Numbered from the stretch's first letter, positions 24,275-35,334 are shown. The stretch: DNA of 64,000 nt from Cladorhizidae sp. MBARI D1340-BT2 (GCA_028752905.1 JAQNBH010000006.1:29641910-29705909), one strand, 5' to 3'. Notes: generated from the letters alone by a model not told the origin. Program-made: numbers and translations.

Positions 24275-26668
24275 TAATCTTTTCTGTGACAATGTAGGGT
24301 CCCTGCCACTCGCTACTCAATTTGTCTGCTTTCCTGGGTCTGAATACGAGAACAAAATCTCCAACTTCGAATTTTTGATGAGTTGCTTTCCTGTCGTGGT
24401 AATATTTGTGACTCTCTTTTTCCTTTGTCTCATTTTCTTTTGCTATTTGCTGTACTAGTTGTATGTTCTCCTTTAGGGTTGTGATGTACTCTAACGTGTT
24501 CACATCATTTGTCTCCTCTTTATTCTTCCAGAATTTGGCAAGTTCGTCCAAAGGTAAGCTCATCTCTCTTCCAAAGAGCAGGTGGAATGGAGAGAATCCT
24601 GTTGTGCTGTGCACAGTCCCCCTGTATGCCTCTCCTAAAGACAAAAGGTAGGTATTTATCCCATTCCTTTCCATGAGTGGAGGTCAGTTTCTTCAGAAGC
24701 CTCTTCATTGTTGAGATAAACCTCTCCACCATACCATCCGTTTGGGGGTGGTATGGGGAGGTCCTGATCTGATGGATCCCTGTCATCTCACAAAACTGTT
24801 TAACGGTCTTTGACACAATATTAGTGCCATTGTCAGTTAATATTTGTTGAGGTACCCCTTAGTCTAGAGGTCAATTCAATTAAACAATTAACCACTATTT
24901 TAGCTGTCATATTACGTAGAGGAAAAGCCTCTGGCCACTTGGTCATATAATCCATTATAACAAGGACATATTTATTCCCGGCAGTTGTTCTTTTAAAAGG
25001 CCCAAATATGTCCATGGCAATGCATTGAAAGGGTGCTTCCTTTATAGGTAGGGGATGCAATGGTGCTCTACCTGCTACTACTGGTCCAGCTCTCTGACAC
25101 ACAGGGCCTGATTTACACATTATTCCTACATCTTTAGCAATACCTGGCCAATCCATCCGGGTTCTGATAGCTTCAAGAGTTCTGGTCTGGCCAAAATGTC
25201 CTGCCACGGGAGCGTTGTGGGTCATTTGTAGAATTCGAGTATGGGCAGCCTTGGGAATGATAATGAGCTTTTTTCGATTCTGGTGATAGGGCTGTCTCAT
25301 CAGTAATTCATTCTCCCAAAAGAAAAGACTGCTTGCCTCTTTAGCTTTTTCTCTGATTATATTTAGCGTAGGATCTTGTTTTTGTAGTACTCTTAGTTTC
25401 TCCAGGGATACTGTCTCAAAAATTGATTCATCTTCTTCTGTATTCTGGTCTAGGGTTGTAGTACTACTTTCCATGTCAACATCTTCTTCTAGCTCATCTT
25501 CTAGTTCCACTGGTTGGATAACTGGATTGTCATCCTCTTGTTGCTATTCCTCTTTCTGCCTAAGTTGGCTTTGTTTTTCTGCTTGTGCTCTGGTTGTGAT
25601 CATTACCACTTCCTCATGTGCCAGCATTGTCTGCTTTCTTTCTTCATGAACTGGGGTTAACTCTATTTCAGTGTCCAGCTTCTCTTTCAGATATCTCTGA
25701 AAATGAGGAACATCTCGTCCCATTAACATGTCGATTCCTATGTGGGGAGATACCCCTACTGCTAACTCAATGCACTATTCCTCCACTTGCAGCTGGATCT
25801 TGGCTGCTGGAAACCATGTCTTCTTATAGCTGGCAGTAGTATAAGGTATCTTCCAATCAAGGAAATCCGATTTTCGAATGCATCTGGGGTGGACAATTGA
25901 TTTTGAGCAGCCTGTGTCTAGAAAGGCAAGAATGGATCTATCGTTGACTTTCACCCTACGAGTCCATTTAGGCAAAGTCTTACTTCCATCACGGGTGCTT
26001 GTGAGGTGAACTTTTTCAAGTTTCACTCTACAATCCCTTCTTAGGTGGCCTTTCTTGCCGCAATGAAAACACTTGATCTGGCTTAGATCTCGGGGAGGGA
26101 GTCTGCTAGAATCTACACTTGTTGGTGGGGATCGGTTTACTTCTAGTCATCTTGAATTTGGTACTCGTAGGTGAGTAGGAGTGTCACTCTCTGAGCTCTC
26201 TCTTGGTCCATTCTATCAGATTGTCTGGGTACATCTGGTTCTCTCCTTTGATTTCCTAGATGCCTCACAATCGCCTCACTCAACTCCTCGTAGGTGCTAG
26301 GATCTAAGTTTCTCATTTGTATCTCCAGCTACCGTGGTAGTTTTTTCAGGGTTACTTCCATCAGCATCAAAGTCTCAGCCCCTTTTTCAGATGAGTTGAT
26401 CCACTGATGGAAATTTTGTTGATGCCCCCTTAACCAGGCATCAGGGTTGCTTCCATCAAAAGTCTTCTAAAAAACCCTCTTTCTTTATGTTTCTGTAGTG
26501 ACTTGGTAGAGTGCTTTTAATGATCTGATAGTCATTTTGTTCAGTTGAGCTTAGGGTTGATATATCCGTCATCCCTGCTCCGGATACTGAGCTTCGGAGG
26601 AATACAGGCCATTGTCCTGCCTGAGCCGTCACTTCAAACGTTTGCAGAAAAGCATCCATGTCATCCAC
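24275..26668 (-). pseudogene. Gypsy gag-protease-integrase segment (Gmr1-like order), inverted and broken
   Basis: Minus strand, right to left: gag-like MDDMDAFLQTFEVTAQAGQW (26668 on); CCHC zinc knuckle CFHCGKKGHLRRDC (about 26075-26030); protease LAFLDTGCSKSIV (about 25930-25880); a spacer; integrase zinc region HNAPVAGHFGQTRTLEAIRT with MCKSGPVCQR (about 25230-25090); then the catalytic core with MDIFGPF (D), TDNGTN (D) and PYHPQTDGMVERFI (E). It ends near FEVGDFVLVFRPR and WQGPYIVTEKIT. There is no RT or RNase H between protease and integrase. One zinc-ligand Cys of the expected CPVC is Gly. Frame changes near 24.83 and 24.6 kb and stops make it inactive. Gag is truncated at 26.7 kb against a piggyBac scrap. 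Confidence 0.88.
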
Positions 26669-26710
26669 GCCCTCCTGAAATTTCTGCAGAGTTAGTTTAG
26701 GAGTGGGTGG

Positions 26711-26905
26711 AAGAGGGTGTTTGCATATATGGTTCAGGCATGCATTCTGAACAGCTATGTTCTAAACTCTCATGTCCGCAGAGCAGATCACCTTGCCAGA
26801 GGTTACAGGAAGAGAGATTTTTTTACCTTCAGGTTGGAGCTAGATAAAGAACTAGTGGGATGTTTCTGCTCACGTCAACGTGCTGGTCGCCTTCGCTAAG
26901 TTCAT
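26711..26905 (+). pseudogene. piggyBac transposase scrap, same family as 14.2-14.5 kb
   Basis: Encodes FAYMVQACILNSYVLNSHV, RRADHLARGYRKRDF and ELVGCFCSRQRAG, closely matching the minus-strand piggyBac gene at 14190-14400. Only the region between the catalytic domain and the cysteine-rich tail is present, wedged between truncated gypsy gag and the tRNA-like array. Confidence 0.85.
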
Positions 26906-27121
26906 AACGAGCGTCTAGAGCGGCTGATCGAGCTTGCTCAATCCTAACCCTAGTCCCTTCTGGCCCCAAGCTGAGTATTGGGGATCAACAGTGGTCCCCG
27001 CCTAGTTTGGCGTGACGGAGAAGGAGAATGGGTAATGATCATCTCCCGAGTAGTTGCCCCCTGACACTTGGAGATGTGAACCCCCCCATAAGACTTGAAT
27101 CTGTGCCTAGCTCACCAGACG

Positions 27122-27194
27122 GCCCCAGTGGCTTAATGGTTAGAGCACCAGCCATGTAAGTTGGAGGTTGCAGGTTCGAGTCCTGTCTGGGTCA
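27122..27194 (+). tRNA. tRNA-Thr(UGU)-like gene, copy 1
   Basis: Folds as a 73-nt cloverleaf. Acceptor GCCCCAG pairs with CTGGGTC (one mismatch at pair 2-71), the D stem is GCTT/GAGC, the anticodon stem CCAGC/GTTGG, the variable loop 5 nt, the T stem GCAGG/CCTGT with TTCGAGT loop, and the discriminator is A. The anticodon position reads TGT. The base before it is A instead of the near-invariant U33. Box A (TGGCTTAATGG) and box B (GGTTCGAGTCC) fit pol III consensus, and a TTTT terminator begins 1 nt after the gene. It is either an unusual tRNA or a tRNA-derived element. Confidence 0.65.
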
Positions 27195-27440
27195 GTTTTC
27201 TTTCTTTTCTGTCATGTCGTGCTAGGCCAGCAGTTGGGGTCCATCGAGCTAGCTCAATCCTAACCCTAGTCCCTTCTGGCCCCAAGCTGAGTAATGGGAA
27301 TCAACAGTGGTCCCCGACTAGTATGGCGTGACGGAGGAGAAGGAGAATGGGTAATGGTCATCTCCCGAGTAGTTGCCCCCTGACACTTGGAGATGTGAAC
27401 CCCCCCATAAGACTTGAATCTGTGCCTAGCTCACCAGACG

Positions 27441-27513
27441 GCCCCAGTGGCTTAATGGTTAGAGCACCAGCCATGTAAGTTTGAGGTTGCAGGTTCGAGT
27501 CCTGTCTGGGTCA
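27441..27513 (+). tRNA. tRNA-Thr(UGU)-like gene, copy 2
   Basis: Same as copy 1 except for a change at the end of the 3' anticodon strand (GTTTG), which weakens one pair. A33, both boxes and the TTTT trailer are kept. Confidence 0.6.
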
Positions 27514-27769
27514 GTTTTCTTTCTTTTCTGTCATGTCATGCTAGGCCAGCAGTTGGGGTCCATCGAGCTTGCTCAATCCTAACCCTAGTCCTTTCTGGCC
27601 CCAAGCTGAGTAATGGGGATCAACAGTGGTCCCCGCCTAGTATGGCGTGACGGAGGAGAAGGAGAATGGGTAATAATCATCTCCCGAGTAGTTGCCCCCT
27701 GACACTTGGAGATGTGAACCCCCCCCCCCCCCCTCATAAGACTTGAATCTGTGCCTAGCTCACCAGACG

Positions 27770-27842
27770 GCCCCAGTGGCTTAATGGTTAGAGCACCAGC
27801 CATGTAAGTTGGAGGTTACAGGTTCGAGTCCTGTCTGGGTCA
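27770..27842 (+). tRNA. tRNA-Thr(UGU)-like gene, copy 3
   Basis: Same as copy 1, with the first T-stem base changed G to A. This turns a G-U pair into A-U, so the fold is preserved. A33 is kept. Confidence 0.62.
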
Positions 27843-28092
27843 GTTTTCTTTCTTTTCTGTCATGTCGTGCTAGGCCAGCATTTGGGGTCCATCGAGCTTG
27901 CTCAATCCTAACCCTAGTCCCTTCTGGCCCCAAGCTGAGTAATGGGGATCAACAGTGGTCCCCGCCTAGTATGGCGTGACGGAGGAGAAGGAGAATGGGT
28001 AATGATCATCTCCCGAGTAGTTGCCCCATGACACTTGGAGATGTGAACCCCCCCCCCCATAAGACTTGAATCTGTGCCTAGCTCACCAGACG

Positions 28093-28165
28093 GCCCCAGT
28101 GGCTTAATGGTTAGAGCACCAGCCATGTAAGTTGGAAGTTGCAGGTTCGAGTCCTGTCTTGGTAA
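28093..28165 (+). tRNA. tRNA-Thr(UGU)-like gene, copy 4 (decayed acceptor)
   Basis: The 3' acceptor strand is CTTGGTA instead of CTGGGTC, breaking further acceptor pairs, and the variable loop differs by one base. Probably non-functional. Confidence 0.5.
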
Positions 28166-28412
28166 GTTTTCTTTCTTTTCTGTCATGTCGTGCTAGGCCA
28201 GCATTTGGGGTCCATCGAGCTTGCTCAATCCTAACCCTAGTCCCTTCTGGCCCCAAGCTTAGTATTGGGGATCAATACTGGTCCCCGCCTAGTATGGCGT
28301 GATGGAGGAGAAGGAGAATGGGTAATGATCATCTCCCGAGTAGTTGCCCCCTGACACTTGGAGATGTGAACCCCCCCCATAAGACTTGAATCTGTGCCTA
28401 GCTCACCAGACG

Positions 28413-28485
28413 GCCCCAGTGGCTTAATGGTTAGAGCACCAGCCATGTAAGTTGTAGGTTGCAGGTTCGAGTCCTGTCTGGGTCA
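28413..28485 (+). tRNA. tRNA-Thr(UGU)-like gene, copy 5
   Basis: The acceptor strands are as in copy 1. The anticodon 3' strand is GTTGT, losing the last pair. A33, box A, box B and the TTTT trailer are kept. Confidence 0.58.
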
Positions 28486-28680
28486 GTTTTCTTTCTTTTC
28501 TGTCATGTCGTGCTAGGCCAGCATTTGGGGTCCATCGAGCTTGCTCAATCCTAACACTAGCACATCTGGAATGCCATGTCTGGAGAACACAGAAGACAAT
28601 GCCCGAGTCACACCATGCCATGTCAAAGCTATCGACTTCTATGAAGTTCCTGCAGTAAACAGCTACCACCTGAGAGAGAC

Positions 28681-29215
28681 TTAGTGCTATATATCAAGTC
28701 CATTACAGTGCAGTGTGCAGAATCTATGGAGCTAACATGTTTATCATCAAGAGAGAGCACACAGAGAGATACCTATCTTTTGATCCATATATCAAGTTCA
28801 TTACAGTAAAGGGTGCAGAATCTATGGATGTTTAGTTTCAAGAGATAGCACACAGAGAGACCTATCTTTAGAGCTATATATCAAGTCTATACAGTGAAGT
28901 TTGCAGAATCTATGGAGCTAACATATTTAGCATCAAGAGAGAGCACACTGAGAGATACCTATCGTTTGAGATATATATCAACTCCATTAGAGTGAAGTGC
29001 ACCGCAAAATCTATAGATGTTTAGTATCAAGAGAGAGCACACAGAGAGACCTATCTTTAGAGCAATATATCAAGTCTATATAGTGGAAGTGTGCAGAATC
29101 TATGGGGCTAACATATTTAGAATCAAGAGATAGTAGTGTGAAGTGTGCAGAATATATAGATATCTAGTATGAAGAGAGAGCACACAGATACCTGCTATAT
29201 ATCAAAGATTCTTTC
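28681..29215 (+). repeat. Outer satellite, left block (about 90-100 bp unit)
   Basis: About six units containing ATATATCAAGTCCATTACAG, GTGCAGAATCTATGGA, TTTAG-ATCAAGAGAGAGCACAC and AGAGAGACCTATCTTT. The same unit resumes at 32012 beyond the inner satellite and occurs singly at 36.95 kb and in the foldback arms at 51 kb. Confidence 0.9.
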
Positions 29216-29219
29216 TGAT

Positions 29220-32010
29220 TAAAATGGGAGATTTCTCACCAAAAGCCGTTTTCTGTCATTTAAAGAGTAGAAACAGTTCCATAATGTTGAAAAGGAAGCT
29301 AATGTGTCCATTTTTACAAAAGTTAAGAGATTTCGTCGAGTTTTTCTTCAAAACGCTCATAAACTTCCCATTGGAGCAAAATAGAGTTAAAAAGTGGAGA
29401 TTTCTCACTAAAAGCTGTTTTCTGTCATTTATACAGTAGTAATAGTTCCATAATGTTGAAAAGGAAGCTAATTGCCAACTTCGAAAAGAATGGGAGAGTT
29501 TTTACGGCCCTAATTAGAACAAATTGGAGCTTCTTTCGGTTAAAAAGAGATTTCTAAACAAAAGCTGTTTTCCGTCATTTAAAGAGTAGAAACAGTTCCA
29601 CAATGTTATAAAGTAAGCTAATGAGCCCATTTTGAAAGGAATGAGCGATTTTGGACAGTTTTTCCTCAAAATGCTCCAAAACGTCCCAAATGGGAGCTTC
29701 TTTGGGTTAAAAAGTGGAGATTTCTCACAAAAAGTCATTTAAACATTTGTAATAGTTCCATAATGTTGAAAAGGAAGCTAATTGTCCACTTTGAAAAGAA
29801 TGAGCGATTTAGGACAGTTTTTCCTCCAAACGCTCAAAAATTTCTCAATTGGAGCAAAATGGAGCTTCTTTCGGTTAAAAAGTGGAGATTTCTAAACAGA
29901 AGCTGTTTTCTGTCATTTAAAGAAAAGAAACAGTTCAATAATGTTGGAAAGCAAAGTGTGCATTTGGGAAAGAAAGAGCTATATCGGACAGTTTTTCATC
30001 AAAATGCTCAACAAAGTCCAAATTCGAGCAAAATAATGGTTTAAAAGAGGAGATTTCTCACCAAAAGTAAAAGAATAGACAGTTTTTCTTCAAAACGCTC
30101 AAACACGTCCCCAATTAGAACAAAATAGAGGTTTAAAAGGGGAAATTTCTCACCAAAAGCCGTTTTCTGTCATTTAAAGAGTAGAAACAGTTCAATAATG
30201 TTGATAATGAGCCCATTTGACAAGAATGAGCGATTTCCGACAGTATTTCTTCAAAATGCTAAAAAACCCTCCTAATTGGAGCAACATAGAGCTTCTTTCG
30301 ATTGAAAAATGGAGATATTTTTAACAAAAAGCTGTTTTCTGTCATTTAAAGAGTAGAAACAGTTCCATAATGTTCTAAAGGAATCTAATGTGCCCATTTG
30401 AACAAGAATGGGCAGTTTTTCCTCAAAACGCTCCCTTCTTACGGATTAAAAGGGGAGATTTCTCACCAAAAGCCGTTTTCTGTCATTTAAAGTATAGAAA
30501 CGGTTAGATAATGTTGAAAAGGAAGCTAATGTGTCCATTTTGACAAAAGGAGAGAATTCGTACAGTTTTTCTTCAAAACACTCATAAACGTCCCAATTGG
30601 AGCAAAATAGAGCTTCTTTCGGATAAAAAGTGAATGCTTTCTGCCATTTAAACAGTAGTAATAGTTCCATATTGCTGATAAAGAATCTAATGAGCCTGTT
30701 TTGACAAGAATGAGCTATTTCAGACAGTTTTTCCTCTAACGCTCAAAAACATCAAAATTGGAGCAAAATAGAGCTTCTTTCTTTTAAAAAGGGGAAATTT
30801 GATGTTTTTCGTCATGTAAAGAGTAGAAACAGTTCCATAATTTAAAATAAAGTTAGCTAATGTGCCCATTTTGAAAAGAATGAGCGATTATGGACAGTTT
30901 TTCATTAAAATACTCCTAAACGTCCCAATTGGAGCTTCTTTCGGTTAAAAAGGGGACCAAAACCCTTTTTCTCTCAGTTAAAGCGTAGAAATAGTTCCAT
31001 GATGTTGAAAAGAAAGCTAATGTGTCCAATTTTAAAAAGAATAAGCAATTTAGGACAATTTTTCCGACGATCTAACGATCTAAAACATATCTCAAAATAG
31101 AGCTTCATTCGGTTAAAATGGGGAGTTTTCTAACAAAAAGCTGTTTTCTGTCATTTAAAGTTCCATAGGGTTGAAAAGGAAGCTAATGTGCCCACTTTGA
31201 AAGCATTGAGAGATTTCGGTCGGTTTTTCCTCAAAACTCTCAAAAAAGTCCCAATTCTAGCTAAAAGGGAAGATTTCTAAGCTATTTTTTCCCTTTCATT
31301 TAAGTACAAACAATTGAAAAGCAAGCTAATGTGCTAATTTGAGCGATTTCAGATAGTTTTTCCTTAAAACCCCCCCCAAAAGTCCCAATTCGAGTAAAAT
31401 AGAGCTTCTTTCGGTTTAAAATGGGATATTTCTCACCAAAAGCGTTTTTCTGTCATTTAAAGAGTAGAAAGAGTTTAATAATGCCCACTTTGAAAAGAAA
31501 GAGAATTTGGTCCCTTTTTCTTCAAAATGTTCAAAAAGGTCCCAAAACAAAATATAGTGTCTTTCGGTTAAAAAGGGGAAATTTCAAAACAAAAGCTGTT
31601 TTCCGTCTTTTAAACAGTAGTAATAGTTCCATAATGTTGAAAAGTAAGCTATTGTGCCCACTTTGAAAAAAAATTAGCGATTTAGGAGTTTTTCCACAAA
31701 ACGCTCCCAATTGGAGCAATATAGAGGTTAAAAAGGGGAAATTTCTAATCAGAAACTGTTTTCTGTCATTTAAAGAGTAGAAACAGTTCAATAATGTTGA
31801 AAAGGAAGCTAATGTGCCATTTTGAAAAGAATGGGTGATTTCGGACAGTTTTTCCTCAACACGCTCTAAAACGTCCCAATTGGAGAAGCTTCTGCTGTGG
31901 GTTAAAAAGGGGTGTTTTCTAATCAAAATCCATTTAAAGAGTACAAATAGTTCCATAATGTTAAAAAGAAAGCTAATGTGCCCACTTTGAAAAGAATTAG
32001 AGATTTCGGA
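29220..32010 (+). repeat. Inner satellite, about 165-180 bp unit, roughly 16 copies
   Basis: Each unit carries GGAGATTTCTCACCAAAAGC, TTTTCTGTCATTTAAAGAGT, AGAAACAGTTCCATAATGTT, AAAAGGAAGCTAATGTG, GGACAGTTTTTCCTCAAAA and CCCAATTGGAGCAAAATAGA blocks. Units are diverged by substitutions and short deletions, so it is an old array. Short open frames in it are by-products. It is bracketed on both sides by the outer satellite. Confidence 0.92.
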
Positions 32011-32011
32011 C

Positions 32012-32340
32012 AGTTTGTTTAACATCAAGAGAGAGCACACAGAGAGATACCTATCTTTAGAGCTATATATCAAGTCCATAAATTGAATTGTGCAGAATCT
32101 ACGGATGTTTAGTATCAAGAGAGAGCACACAAAGAGACCTAACTTTAGAGCTACATGTCAAGTCTATACAGTGAAGTGTGCAAAATCTATGGATCTTTAG
32201 TATCAAGAGAGAGCACATAGTGAGACCTATCTGCAGGATCTATGGAGCTTACATATTTAGAGAGAACACTGAGAGACACCGATATATATCAAGTCCATTA
32301 CAGTGAAGTGTGCAGAATCTATGGATGTTTAGGGAGCTTC
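32012..32340 (+). repeat. Outer satellite, right block
   Basis: Three to four more units of the 28681-29215 family (AAGAGAGAGCACACAGAGAG, GTGCAGAATCTATGGATGTT). No gene is recognised from 32341 to 32720. Confidence 0.9.
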
Positions 32341-32720
32341 TGCAAAAGAAAACTCATTTTAAATTTATTTCCTATTTATACCCTTTCCCCGTTTTCCGGG
32401 GCTCGGCAAATAAGTTTTTCCACCAAACCAAAATACTTTCAGAAACTATTTTTCTTTAATAAGTTACTCGAAATGAAACTATCACATGTACTCACAAAAT
32501 GAATAACTGGTTAGGGTATTCCCACAAATGCATAATCACATTAAAAGTAAACACAAAAATGCTCGTAATTACTGTTCAATTTGCTAATCCTGGATGGTGA
32601 TCTAGCACCATGTCCTTGCAGTTCAGGAGCACCAATCAAACATAACATGTTCAAATGGAACCCAGCATTGATCTCTCCGTGAAGCTGGAGGCCACGAGAG
32701 AAGTCCTGTACTGTAGCGTT

Positions 32721-34760
32721 TCATGAAATTATTGAGCACATCATTTTCTTCAACAGATCTTTCAACAACGCAGCCAACAAAACATTCCTTTCACATATGC
32801 ATGCCAGATAATGTCCAGTCTGCAACTGATGGTGTCGAGAATTGGGCAGCTTAATGGAAAGTGTTAATTGTGACTGCTTATCACCAAAAATGACCATTGT
32901 GAAATCATTGCCAGCAGAGATTCGTTTCACAGATGGGAATGAAGGAATGATGAGAACGCGTACCAGTAACTGTTTTGGCTGCTGCAAAAGTGAAGGTAAA
33001 TCGAACTTGACTGAATTGTCTGCAACATCTTCAGCAGAAGCAAAGAAAAACGTAAATCTTCAATGTGCCTAGATGCCCAGTTGAACATCTGAGTTGCTTT
33101 CAAGATCTTGTTGTCTACCGTTGCCTGCAAGCTGGCACGAGACACTAGGCGCTTCACTCTACTAGCAATACCATCACAGGGGCCTTTGCCATGGCTTGGC
33201 TTGTTGCAAAAAAAATCCATCCATTCTGCATCAAGTCTATGGTGGTAACATAAATTAGTAAATTTTTGAAATTTTTATACTGGCTAGCTGCTCCATTACT
33301 GAAATATATAATTTTCTTAATGGATGGTAGTGTATAGAGTAGGCTTTAAGTGAGATACCATGGCAAAAATAAATGCATGGACGGTGACGGTGTCATGCTT
33401 AAGGCAATCAGAAACAATTCAAATACACAAGCACTTTAACTGTTCCTCAGATGTGTGATAGATGTCAAAAAGGTGAAGTGTGGCTTGTGAATTCTCCCAG
33501 TGATGTCCTTGTACAGCATATTGTATTATGAAGCTGTAGTTTTCTGCAAAGTCCAACAACACAACAGCCCCGTCTGGAACAAGATCTTCCTTCAGCTTGC
33601 TTATGTAGTTTGACTGTGCCTTTGCTATGAAGTGATGCTGACGAAGACCATCAAATGCATCACTGGCTAGCTGAATAAACTCGTGAGTAGATACTGTGAG
33701 ACATACAAGGGTGGTCCTGACAGTATGAACCCACTGCTTGTACTGAATGGGATCATCAGAGTCTAAATCCTGTGAGGCTAACAAATCATTTAAATAGTCT
33801 TCAATGGCATGCTTTACTGGGCATGATTCACAAAGATGGAGCATGCAATTGAGGTTTTCTGCACTGCACACTATTTTCCCCAGGATTTCTTTGTAGTCCT
33901 CATTTCCTGGCATGACAGCTGTTAAAAGTTTGACATTTTGGTGCTGCTCACATACATGCATCCCTGAAGCAGTTACTGGAAGGCACCATTTGGGTCTAAA
34001 TTAATTTTTTTTATAGAATCCAACCTTATCATGTGTTTTTCTTAGTGTACTCAAGGTAAAGTTCTTTGAGATTGACTAGTATTAGCCATTTTGGTTTATA
34101 CTCTTTATTGCAATGCACCTTAATGGTTACATATTCCTTCTTGCCAGGGCACATTCGGGAATATTCATCAGATTGATAAAAGTCGACCACCCTTTCAACC
34201 ACTGCCTGAGAAAGAATCCCCCCTCTCTTTGTGTCTTGATCAGCTAAGATGCCTTCTCTTCCTTCAATTTTCTTGCTCGTTTCACCAAATGTTCTGTTAC
34301 ATCAAATTCCTGCATGATCTTATATGCTGAGTCCTGGTGCAAGTGTCAATAGCCTGATCTTTTCCTGCTTGGTGACAACTTTGACTTTGTCTTTAAGAAG
34401 GACAATCAGTCTATCAAGTCTCTGCAACTTTCAGTGTCACCGTCACTACCTGGTACAGGAGTACACTTTGCTTTGAATGCTGTGTTATGCTGATTCACTT
34501 TTCTTTTGCCGTAAGATGGCCTATCTCGCTTACTAACAGAGGTTTTAATGGGAGTACAGTCCAAAGCCTCAGCAGTTCATTTGAGGGAGTCAAATGAAGT
34601 TTCCATATAGTCCACATCAGACATTTTGTCCTCATCAGGTATTTCTATATTACCATGTTGTATGTTATCGTCTTTGCTATAACATCCTGGACATAGCTTA
34701 TGGCCAGATTTCAAATTGAACTTGAGGGTTCTCCTCTCATCAACAGCTCTTAATGATTCT
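32721..34760 (-). pseudogene. Uncharacterised transposase-like family member, broken
   Basis: The minus strand encodes, in order: a Cys-containing, frame-broken N-terminal part (34760-33970); an open stretch 33961-33419 with MHVCEQHQNVKLLTAV, VVLLDFAENYSFIIQYAVQG and HHWENSQATLHLFDIYH; then VSDCLKHDTVTVHAFI, IIYFSNGAASQYKNFKNLL and SHGKGPCDGIASRVKRLVSR (33.42-33.15 kb); and a C-terminal GHYLACICERNVLLAALL. I recall this order (FAENY, HWENSQ, SD-LKHD, FSDG-A-QYKN, SHGKG-CDG) from multi-copy uncharacterised invertebrate proteins, probably transposon-derived. Spaced acidic residues suggest a DDE/RNase H-like fold, but that is inference. Frame breaks and stops, mainly in the N-terminal half, make this copy dead. 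Confidence 0.65.
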
Positions 34761-35334
34761 GTAAGGCATAGAGTAAGGTATAGTTTAGTCTAACATATAT
34801 ATATACACACACACACCCTTTTTAATAAGTGATGGAGCCTTAAACATATTTCTGATATAATTAAGCTAAACTTGAGCGTCTTTGCAAGAAACTATGCATG
34901 TACAACTTCACAAGTAGATGCCAATTTTCAAAATAGAGGGGTTCTGAGACAATCAACTTGAAAGGTCGCATGTAATGCACACTCTGATAAATATGATCTT
35001 TAACTTACTTGTTACATGTTTCTTGTGAACAGAAAATGGGTCACAGCAATACTTCTGTAAGCTTTCGTAACAAGGTGACAAATACACTTTTTCATGGTGA
35101 AGACAAACTTGGTCCTGGTCAGCTAAGGAAATTCCACACCACTGCAGCAGTTCCCGATCCTTTTATTTTAATCTAAAATACTTTTTTCCTGCAGTAGGAC
35201 AACTTGTGGCAGTGCTCCTTCTTACACTATCCTATTTTACAATGTATGGGTGAACTGCTTGAAGCCATATTAATTGACATTAAAGTCACAATGTTTCTGT
35301 TCTGTCTTAACCTCTCTTTGTCTTTATATATTAT

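Larger units (their letters stand above)
26926..28560 (+). repeat. Five-unit tandem array, period about 319-327 bp, each with a tRNA-like gene
   Basis: Each unit starts around GCTCAATCCTAACCCTAGT, runs through CCCAAGCTGAGTAATGGGGA, GTATGGCGTGACGGAGGAG, CATCTCCCGAGTAGTTGCCC, a variable C run of about 6-17 and CTCACCAGACG, then a 73-nt tRNA-like gene and a TTTTCTTTCTTTTCTG trailer. Units are highly similar, so the array expanded recently. The final partial unit fades out near 28560. Confidence 0.95.

Noticed and set aside
27585..28669. Repeated minus-strand frames (MAGALTIKPLGPSGELGTDS and similar) in the tRNA-like array
   Set aside because: They are the antisense of the tRNA-like gene and its spacer and recur only because the unit recurs; a well-known kind of false protein.
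29224..32130. Multiple 70-200 codon frames on both strands
   Set aside because: They repeat with the period of the inner satellite and have no independent support.
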